A stretch of 12,202 nt of DNA, from the NCBI GenBank assembly GCA_023428365.1, contig JAEYYQ010000077.1:1-12202 (forward strand), read 5' to 3'. The first letter of the stretch is position 1, and each line of letters begins with the position of its first letter. The position numbers and the translations under genes are program-made. Below the pieces are notes generated by a model. The model had not been told where the DNA came from. It did no database searches and was given only the letters and a program-made list of their open reading frames with translations. The DNA comes from Pseudomonadota bacterium. GTDB taxonomy: Bacteria > Pseudomonadota > Alphaproteobacteria > Rhizobiales > Hyphomicrobiaceae. Of this stretch, positions 6,710 through 12,202 are shown one piece after another.

Positions 6710-7519
6710 TTACTTCTTGGCGGGAGGAGCATCCTTCTTCTGATCGGCCGCCTGCTTTTGCATCTGCTCCTGGCGCTGCTTGAATGCCTCAGCCTGACGC
6801 TGGCGGATCTGCTGCATCAGCTGTCCGCGGGCCTGAGCATAAGCCTCGTTGTCAACCGGAGCGCCGGCGTGAGCCGCCGAGAACCCAGTCAACGGCACCG
6901 GGAAAGCAATCGGCTGCGCATTGGCATTGATGGCGAGAATCATCAGACCGCCACCGGTCTTCATCGAGTCGACCAGTTCCTTCGGCGCCTCGACCTCGGC
7001 GGTGCAGCCGGCCGGATGGCAGAGCGAGAACTTCAGATCGATCGGCTTCAGCGACGTCTCATCGATCTTTTCGTTCTTCTGCGCCTTTTCCCACTGGTCC
7101 TTGGTGTAGACCGCAGCCTTGACGCCCGGCGGGAGGGCCATGCCCAGCGGCACCATGATCATCAGGTGGTTGTTGGGCGTGCCTTCCACGTCACGGATCG
7201 CGGCCGACACCAGTACCGTGCCGGTGTTGCCATCTAGGCGCTCGTGATGGGTCAGGCAGATGTTCTTCTCTTCCTTGACTTCCTTGCCATCCTTGCCGCG
7301 CGACGCCAGCTCGGCCTTCTCGCAAAGCTTCACCCAAGCGCTCTGTTCCGCAGGTGCAGCCTGTTTACCCTTGGCATCCTTGGCAGCAGGCGCTCCCTTG
7401 GCAGGCGGTTTCTGTTGAGCAAACGAAGGCGCGACGTAAGCCGCCTGAACACCAAGCAACATTACAGCGCCTACCAGCGCCCGGGCAGCGCCAGCGGCGC
7501 GCCAACCTGAATATGCCAT
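6710..7519 (-). CDS. Invasion-associated locus B (IalB) family exported protein
   Basis: IalB-family proteins are small exported proteins of alphaproteobacteria, named for a Bartonella protein linked to erythrocyte invasion. Most homologues in soil bacteria have no proven function. The 269-residue product has a signal peptide (residues 1-34: Arg-containing start, hydrophobic ALVGAVMLLGVQAAYV, cleavage likely after SFA). A Lys/Ala/Pro-rich linker follows to about 60, then the IalB domain at about 61-205. Four cysteines at 66, 88, 167 and 172 (LCEKA, NICLTHHE, SLCHPAGC) suggest two disulfides, consistent with a periplasmic place. The last 45 or so residues are Gln/Lys/Ala-rich and helical in character. 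The frame is open to 7591, but the ATG at 7519 is preferred because the signal peptide then begins normally and GGGA lies upstream. The gene stands alone between a terminator and a divergent gap. Confidence 0.85.
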   Translation of the reverse strand: MAYSGWRAAGAARALVGAVMLLGVQAAYVAPSFAQQKPPAKGAPAAKDAKGKQAAPAEQSAWVKLCEKAELASRGKDGKEVKEEKNICLTHHERLDGNTGTVLVSAAIRDVEGTPNNHLMIMVPLGMALPPGVKAAVYTKDQWEKAQKNEKIDETSLKPIDLKFSLCHPAGCTAEVEAPKELVDSMKTGGGLMILAINANAQPIAFPVPLTGFSAAHAGAPVDNEAYAQARGQLMQQIRQRQAEAFKQRQEQMQKQAADQKKDAPPAKK

Positions 7520-7843
7520 CGTCTGATCCCGACCCTTTCGTTGCCGAGCGGATACAGCCCGCCCACCCCTCGACGCCTGCGTATGAAACACGCCGGTCCG
7601 TCACTTAACCGCTTGGGACGCGTGCATGCCGGGGACTAAGGCCGCGATTGCGGCAATCCCGTGGCCAGTTCCTAATGCGTCCTGTGCATGCAGATCAACC
7701 TACAGATACGCGTGGCATAGTCGCAACGTCGCACGACGAAGTTATGGTCATTCTGCATCGTGATTGTGATAAAGCCTGCAAATCGCACCAGCTCCAAGGC
7801 GAGTTGTCCCCAAACGTCCCGAAGAAGGTGCCAAGCCATTCAG
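7520..7843. other. Divergent intergenic region between the IalB-family gene and the solute-binding protein gene
   Basis: This 324-base stretch has no convincing gene. It should carry the promoters of both flanking genes; one candidate is listed at 7745-7773. Small dyads are present, GCCGC-GATT-GCGGC (7641-7654) and CGTCG-CA-CGACG (7727-7738), and GTGCATGC occurs twice (7622-7629 and 7684-7691). None matches an operator I know. Confidence 0.5.
7745..7773 (+). promoter_or_regulatory. Possible sigma70-type promoter for the solute-binding protein operon
   Basis: TGGTCA (7745-7750) and GATAAA (7768-7773) are 17 bases apart, each matching four of six consensus positions. A TG at 7765-7766 gives an extended -10. 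Transcription would start near 7780, leaving a leader of about 64 bases. This also argues against translation starting at the in-frame GTG at 7760. Confidence 0.35.
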
Positions 7844-9646
7844 ATGCCTTTGAAAATCGCATCCACCCTGGTTGCCATGGCGGCGGCCTTGATGCTCGTT
7901 CCCGGACTTTCCAACGCCGCCGAGCGTCATGGCATCGCCATGCACGGCGAACCCGCCCTGCCGCCAGACTTCAGCCATCTGCCCTATGCAGATCCAGGCG
8001 CACCCAAGGGCGGGCGCCTCAGGCTGGGAGCGTTGGGCACTTTCGACAGCCTAAATCCCTTTATCTTCAAGGGCGTCACGCCCTCGGGTCTGCGCGAGTA
8101 CGTCTATGAGAGCCTCATGGCCCGCTCGCAGGATGAGCCCTTCACGCTGTACGGGCTGATCGCCGGCAGCATCGACATGCCGGACGACCGCAGTTCGATC
8201 ACGTTCAATCTGCGCCCGGAAGCGCGCTTTTCCGACGGCACCCCGATCACGCCAGCCGACGTGATCCACTCCCATGCCCTGCTGAAGGAAAAAGGCTGGC
8301 CGTATCATCGCTCCTACTATTCGAAAGTCGCGAAGGCCGAGCAAGTCGGCGAGCATTCGGTCCGGTTCACGTTCACGGATGTCGGAGACCGCGAAATCCC
8401 GCTGATCCTCGGCCTCATGCCGATCCTGCCACGCCACATCATGACCGAGGAGCGGTTCGACCGAACCAGCCTCGAACCGCCGGTCGGAAGTGGCCCCTAT
8501 ACGGTCGCTGCCGTCGATCCTGGCCGCACTTTCACCCTGCGCCGCAATCCGGATTATTGGGGCAAGGATCTGCCGATTACGCGCGGCCGCTTCAACTTCG
8601 ACGAAATCCGCTATGAATTCTTCCGCGATGCGGCGAGCCTGTTCGAAGCCTTCAAAGCCGGTCAGGTCGACGCGCGCGCCGAGGATGATCCTGGCCGCTG
8701 GGCGGAGGGCTACGATTTTCCGGCGGTCGCCGATGGCCGTGTGATCAAGCGAGAATTCGCGACCGGAACGCCTGCAGGCATGTCGGCACTGGTGTTCAAC
8801 ACGCGCAGGCCGGTGTTTGCCGATCAGAGGGTACGCCGCGCGCTCGCCCTGCTGTTCGATGCCGAATGGATCAATCGCAATCTGTTCCACGGCCTCTACA
8901 CGCGCACGGACAGCTATTTCTCGCGTTCGCAGCTGGCATCCACCGGGCGTGTGGCATCAGAGGCCGAGCGGAAATTGCTGGCGCCCTTCCCAGGAGCTGT
9001 ATTGCCCGAGGTGATGGAGGGACGCGCGCGTCTCCCGGAAAGCGACGGATCTGGCAACAACCGCTCTGCGCAGCGCGAAGCTTTCGAGTTGCTGAAAAAA
9101 GCAGGTTACGAGCTGGACGGGCGGCGGCTGATCAACACCAAGACTGGCGCTCCGCTGGCGTTCGAATTTCTCGCTTCGACGCGGGCGCAAGAGCGGCTGA
9201 TGCTGAGCTACGCCAAAATGCTGGAGCGCCTCGGTATTCAGGTGACGATCCGGCAAGTCGATTCCGCACAATATTGGTCGCGCCTGAAATCCTTCGACTT
9301 CGACATGATCCAGTGGAATTGGGGATCGTCGCTGTCTCCCGGCAATGAACAGATCAACCGCTGGTCGTCACGCGCCGCCGATATCGAAGGCAGTCTCAAT
9401 TACCCTGGTGTGCGTAGTGAAGCCGCCGATGCGATGATCGCGGCCATGCTGGCGGCGATGACGTATGAAGACCTGACCACTGCGGTGCGGGCGTTCGACC
9501 GCGTCCTGCTGTCCGGCGATTACGTCATTCCTCTCTTCTACATTCCGAAACAGTGGATGGCCTATTGGGCGCACTTGCGCGCGCCTGGACGAACCGCATT
9601 GCTGGGAACCGATTTCGATACGTGGTGGTCCGCCGGAGATCCGTGA
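7844..9646 (+). CDS. YejA-like periplasmic solute-binding protein (ABC transporter, SBP family 5)
   Basis: The product, 600 residues from the ATG at 7844, is a periplasmic receptor of the peptide/nickel/opine-binding class (family 5). It closely follows the layout of E. coli YejA, the receptor of the YejABEF peptide and microcin C importer. A signal peptide (MPLKIASTLVAMAAALMLVPGLSNA) ends near residue 25. Family landmarks come in order: DPGAPKGGRLRLGALGTFDSLNPF, EPFTLYGLIA, RPEARFSDGTPITPADV, GSGPYTV, RRNPDYWGKDLPI, VFNTRRPVFADQRVRRALALLFDAEW, and a C-terminal PLFYIPKQWMAYWAHLRAP with DTWWSAGDP. The frame is open to a GTG at 7760, but the preceding 28 residues would spoil the signal peptide. 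The next gene starts directly after the stop. No permease or ATPase gene is in the window, so its transporter partners are elsewhere or downstream. Peptides are the likely ligand class; the ligand itself is unknown. Confidence 0.9.
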   Translation: MPLKIASTLVAMAAALMLVPGLSNAAERHGIAMHGEPALPPDFSHLPYADPGAPKGGRLRLGALGTFDSLNPFIFKGVTPSGLREYVYESLMARSQDEPFTLYGLIAGSIDMPDDRSSITFNLRPEARFSDGTPITPADVIHSHALLKEKGWPYHRSYYSKVAKAEQVGEHSVRFTFTDVGDREIPLILGLMPILPRHIMTEERFDRTSLEPPVGSGPYTVAAVDPGRTFTLRRNPDYWGKDLPITRGRFNFDEIRYEFFRDAASLFEAFKAGQVDARAEDDPGRWAEGYDFPAVADGRVIKREFATGTPAGMSALVFNTRRPVFADQRVRRALALLFDAEWINRNLFHGLYTRTDSYFSRSQLASTGRVASEAERKLLAPFPGAVLPEVMEGRARLPESDGSGNNRSAQREAFELLKKAGYELDGRRLINTKTGAPLAFEFLASTRAQERLMLSYAKMLERLGIQVTIRQVDSAQYWSRLKSFDFDMIQWNWGSSLSPGNEQINRWSSRAADIEGSLNYPGVRSEAADAMIAAMLAAMTYEDLTTAVRAFDRVLLSGDYVIPLFYIPKQWMAYWAHLRAPGRTALLGTDFDTWWSAGDP

Positions 9647-11221
9647 GTGACAGCGAGTTCGCCGGTGCAGGGTTATCGTGGAGAACGTCCTCCAACTCGT
9701 TTCAACATGGCAGCCTATGCCATTGGGCGAGCTGCAACGCACACACCGGATAAGGTTGCGCTCATCGTCGTGTCCGATCCGGACCAACCGCCGGCCGAGG
9801 TTTGGACCTTCGCTGAAATCGAAACAGCCGTCTTGTCCATTGCTGGCGCGTTGCAAGCAGAAGGTTTAGCACCCGGCGCGCGGCTGATGATCAGGCTCGA
9901 GAACACCAGCACCTATGCGTTGTTGTTCTTCGGTGCCATTGCCGGAGGTTTCGTACCGCTTCCGGTCTCGACATTGCTCACGACGGACGAATTCGACTTC
10001 CTCCTCTGCGACAGTGGCGCGGCGGCCGTCGCCCTTGCCGACGATTTCAAACCCGCGTCGTTGCCCGATCATGTGCTGGTTTTGCCGAGCGATCGCGTGC
10101 AGACGATGACGAAACATTCGGTTCGCGCATCGTACGCGGACACAGCTGCCGATGATCCCGCCTATCTGATCTACACCTCCGGCACCACCTCGCGACCGAA
10201 GGGTGTCGTTCACGGTCATCGCGCCGTCTGGGGACGACGGCCGATGTATCAGGGCTGGTACGGAATGACCGAGGCGGATCGCGTGCTGCACGCGGGCGCC
10301 TTCAATTGGACGTACACGCTGGGCACCGGCCTCACCGATCCATGGGCCAATGGTGCAACGGCGATCGTCTACACCGGTCCCAAGGATCCCACTGTTTGGC
10401 CCCGCCTGATCGCATCATCGCAAGCAACGATTTTCGCGGCGGTGCCTTCGCTCTATCGTCAGATCTTGCGCTACACCGACGTCAACTCCGCCTCGCTCGG
10501 CGTTCTGCGCCACGGGCTCACCGCTGGAGAAACGCCGCCGCCCGGACTGTTCGAGGATTGGCGCGCGCGCACCGACCGCGAGTTGTATGAGGCGCTCGGC
10601 ATGAGCGAGATCTCGACTTACGTATCGTCATCGCCGACGGTTCCGCGCATATCCGGCACGGTCGGCAAACCGCAAGCCGGCCGCTGCGTCGCCATTCTCC
10701 CGGTCGAAGGCAGCAATGATCCGCTGCCAGCCGGTGATGAGGGTTTGCTCGCGGTGCATCGCTCCGATCCCGGAATGATGCTCGGCTATTGGAACCGGCC
10801 GGCCGAAGAAGCTGAAGTTTTCCGTGATGACTGGTTCGTCGGCGGCGATCTCGCCAGCATGGATGCCGACGGTTACGTCACTCACCTTGGCCGCGCCAAC
10901 GACATCATGAAGGCTCTCGGCTATCGCGTCGCGCCGCAAGAAGTGGAAGCGGTTCTCGCCGCCTATCCCGGTGTCGCTGAAGTCGCCTGCGCTGAAATCC
11001 AGGTGCGGGCCGATGTATCGGTGATCGGAGCGTTCATCGTTTTACGCGATGGCGTTGCCCGCGATGCCGATGCGATCAAGCACTTTGCCAGCGAACGGCA
11101 CGCCCCCTACAAATGTCCGCGAGAGATCGTATTCGTCGATACGTTGCCCCGGACAGCCAACGGGAAGCTCCGCCGCGGCGATCTCAAGGCATGGCGTCCT
11201 GCCACGGCTAGAACGCAGTAA
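9647..11221 (+). CDS. AMP-forming acyl-CoA synthetase / ligase (ANL superfamily)
   Basis: The 524-residue product has the full two-domain architecture of enzymes that activate a carboxylic acid with ATP and join it to CoA. The P-loop-like motif is IYTSGTTSRPKG (175-186), with Ser where many relatives have Gly. YEALGMSE follows at 314-321, the ribose-binding Asp at 401 (VGGDLA), the hinge GRANDIMKALGYRVAP (415-430) and the catalytic Lys at 507 in TANGKLRR. The overall pattern is nearest to benzoate/aryl-CoA and medium-chain acyl ligases, but the substrate cannot be read. The GTG start directly follows the TGA of the binding-protein gene. GGAG at 9635-9638, 8 bases upstream, supports it; an ATG at 9707 is the alternative. 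This abutment means co-transcription and probably translational coupling. The product is cytoplasmic with no membrane segment. Confidence 0.9.
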   Translation: MTASSPVQGYRGERPPTRFNMAAYAIGRAATHTPDKVALIVVSDPDQPPAEVWTFAEIETAVLSIAGALQAEGLAPGARLMIRLENTSTYALLFFGAIAGGFVPLPVSTLLTTDEFDFLLCDSGAAAVALADDFKPASLPDHVLVLPSDRVQTMTKHSVRASYADTAADDPAYLIYTSGTTSRPKGVVHGHRAVWGRRPMYQGWYGMTEADRVLHAGAFNWTYTLGTGLTDPWANGATAIVYTGPKDPTVWPRLIASSQATIFAAVPSLYRQILRYTDVNSASLGVLRHGLTAGETPPPGLFEDWRARTDRELYEALGMSEISTYVSSSPTVPRISGTVGKPQAGRCVAILPVEGSNDPLPAGDEGLLAVHRSDPGMMLGYWNRPAEEAEVFRDDWFVGGDLASMDADGYVTHLGRANDIMKALGYRVAPQEVEAVLAAYPGVAEVACAEIQVRADVSVIGAFIVLRDGVARDADAIKHFASERHAPYKCPREIVFVDTLPRTANGKLRRGDLKAWRPATARTQ

Positions 11222-11273
11222 GCCTCAATGGAAGTTCACAGCTTCGTCCATGATCGGAGACTGAAAGCAATTT

Positions 11274-11753
11274 ATGATCGAACGATTTGAAATCCGCATT
11301 CTGAGCCCCCGAGATATCCACCTGATGCGGGGCATGCTCGGGATGTTTGCCAAAGCGTTCGAAGAGTCCGAGACGTATTTGGGCAATCAGCCTGCCGACG
11401 GATATTTGTCCAATCTTCTCGGAAAAAGCCATTTCATCGCCATTGCTGCAACGGCAGACGATGCCATCGTCGGTGGTTTGGTCGCGTACGAACTGGATAA
11501 GTTCGAACAGGATCGGCGTGAGATTTATATCTACGACCTCGCGGTCGATGAAGCACACCGGCGGCGTGGCATCGCGACGGCGTTAATCAATGCATTGCGG
11601 GAAAATGCCGTTCAGCGCGATGCGTATGTCATATTTGTGCAAGCCGATCTCGTGGATGCGCCCGCAATTGCCCTCTACGATAAACTCGGGGTGATTGAGA
11701 CTGCGCACCACTTCGACATCACCCCGCGCACAATTCGCGATCGCAATGAGTGA
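11274..11753 (+). CDS. GNAT acetyltransferase resembling AAC(3)-I aminoglycoside 3-N-acetyltransferases
   Basis: The product has 159 residues, about the size of AAC(3)-I enzymes, which acetylate the 3-amino group of gentamicin-type aminoglycosides with acetyl-CoA. Compared from memory with AAC(3)-Ia, the same blocks recur in the same order: YLxNLLxKxxFIAxAA, KFEQxRxEIYIYDLAV, the acetyl-CoA loop HRRRGIATALINAL (RRxGIA), AYVIFVQADLVDAPAIALYDKLG and a final HFDITPRT. The N-terminus also aligns from Met1, which supports the start at 11274, although the nearest purine-rich site (GGAGA) is about 15 bases away. It follows the ligase gene after 52 bases on the same strand, with nothing resembling an integron or transposon nearby. 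The substrate here may well be a cell metabolite; resistance is not shown. Confidence 0.85.
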   Translation: MIERFEIRILSPRDIHLMRGMLGMFAKAFEESETYLGNQPADGYLSNLLGKSHFIAIAATADDAIVGGLVAYELDKFEQDRREIYIYDLAVDEAHRRRGIATALINALRENAVQRDAYVIFVQADLVDAPAIALYDKLGVIETAHHFDITPRTIRDRNE

Positions 11754-11782
11754 TCCACTCATGGCGATTGACTGTCGAAAAC

Positions 11783-11788
11783 TATAAT
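11783..11788 (+). promoter_or_regulatory. Possible -10 element of an allA promoter
   Basis: A perfect TATAAT lies 29 bases before the allA start, in the 64-base gap after the acetyltransferase gene. The best -35 at normal spacing (ATGGCG at 11761-11766) matches only three positions. The good TTGACT at 11768-11773 is only 9 bases away and too close to pair with it. Confidence 0.3.
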
Positions 11789-11817
11789 TGAACTAAGACA
11801 TTAGGGAGAAACCGCAC

Positions 11818-12202
11818 GTGACGCTCAAGGCAGAACCACTTACCGCAGAGGCCTTCGCTCCTTACGGCGATGTCCTGGTTGCGCCAGCTTCAGGCCGCAC
11901 GGACTTCGGCGAGACGCTGGTCACTCTGCGCCCTCATGCGCGTCCGAGCCTGGCGATTGCGCTGGTCCCGCCAACGGAGGGAGTAACGCTCAACGCCACG
12001 CGGATGGAGCGTCACGAGTTCACATCCCAGAGCTTCATTCCTCTCGACGTCTCACGCTATCTGATCTTCGTTGCGCCGAAGACGGCAGAGGGCAAGCCAG
12101 ACATTGCCAAGGCGCGCGCCTTCATCGCCGGTCCGGGCCAGGGCATCACATACCGTCATGATACGTGGCATCATCCAATGGTGACGCTCGACAGGCCGGC
12201 GC
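11818..12202 (+). CDS. allA: Ureidoglycolate lyase AllA, N-terminal part (cut by window edge)
   Basis: AllA splits (S)-ureidoglycolate into glyoxylate and urea, the last step of one allantoin and purine breakdown route in the cytoplasm. The visible 128 codons carry the family pattern: LTAEAFAPYGDVL at the N-terminus, MERHEFTSQSFIPL with the conserved His and Gln-x-Phe-x-Pro in the cupin-like barrel, LIFVAPK, and YRHDTWHHPM near the edge, which holds the usual HxxxWHHP cluster. Family members are about 160-175 residues, so roughly three quarters is seen. The GTG start at 11818 is supported by AGGGAGAA at 11803-11810, 7 bases away. It lies 64 bases after the acetyltransferase gene on the same strand. 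Other purine-degradation genes may lie beyond the right edge. Confidence 0.92.
   Translation, partial: MTLKAEPLTAEAFAPYGDVLVAPASGRTDFGETLVTLRPHARPSLAIALVPPTEGVTLNATRMERHEFTSQSFIPLDVSRYLIFVAPKTAEGKPDIAKARAFIAGPGQGITYRHDTWHHPMVTLDRPA

Noticed and set aside
7711..7730. TGGCAT followed by CGCAACG as a sigma54 promoter
   Set aside because: The GG and GC dinucleotides are not separated by the required 10 bases and the -12 element does not match.
8051..8890. Open frame of 279 residues on the minus strand
   Set aside because: It lies inside the YejA-like gene and shows no family pattern.
11768..11788. TTGACT and TATAAT before allA as a complete promoter
   Set aside because: Only 9 bases separate the two hexamers, far below the 16-18 needed. 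Only the TATAAT is kept as a tentative -10.

Overview
The window looks like ordinary chromosome from a GC-rich alphaproteobacterium, most likely of the Bradyrhizobium/Rhodopseudomonas/Afipia group (Nitrobacteraceae). The basis is codon use, the mfd-sdhE-recG neighbourhood, an IalB-family secreted protein, and short palindromic repeats carrying GTCAT ends. The genus is an inference from protein character, not a database match. I see no RNA gene, insertion sequence, prophage or CRISPR array.

Left part (1-5035): genome maintenance, translation rescue and envelope genes. On the minus strand lie the N-terminal part of mfd (cut by the window edge) and, just upstream, sdhE. recG diverges from them on the plus strand. 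recG converges with arfB (minus strand), and the 321-bp gap between them is packed with two families of inverted palindromic repeats. A lipid A-type late acyltransferase (plus strand) diverges from arfB and has no ATG at its likely start.

Middle part (5093-7519): a CoA-ester lyase of the malyl-CoA lyase/CitE type and hspQ follow on the plus strand. They converge with an IalB-family exported protein on the minus strand across a perfect 12-bp-stem hairpin that probably terminates both transcripts.

Right part (7844-12202): all plus strand. A YejA-like periplasmic solute-binding protein is followed with no gap by an acyl-CoA synthetase (TGA directly followed by GTG). After these come a small acetyltransferase closely resembling the AAC(3)-I aminoglycoside acetyltransferases and the start of allA (ureidoglycolate lyase, cut by the window edge). 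The first two genes are surely co-transcribed. The third is probably on the same transcript. allA may have its own promoter. Together they suggest uptake and catabolism of a peptide-like or carboxylated nitrogen compound, but no permease or ATPase gene is in view and the substrate cannot be read from sequence.

I found no clear candidate for a new multi-gene system. The most informative non-genic signal is the repeat pair after recG: its two copies differ only in the hairpin loop and at compensatory base pairs of the stem, which points to conservation of structure.
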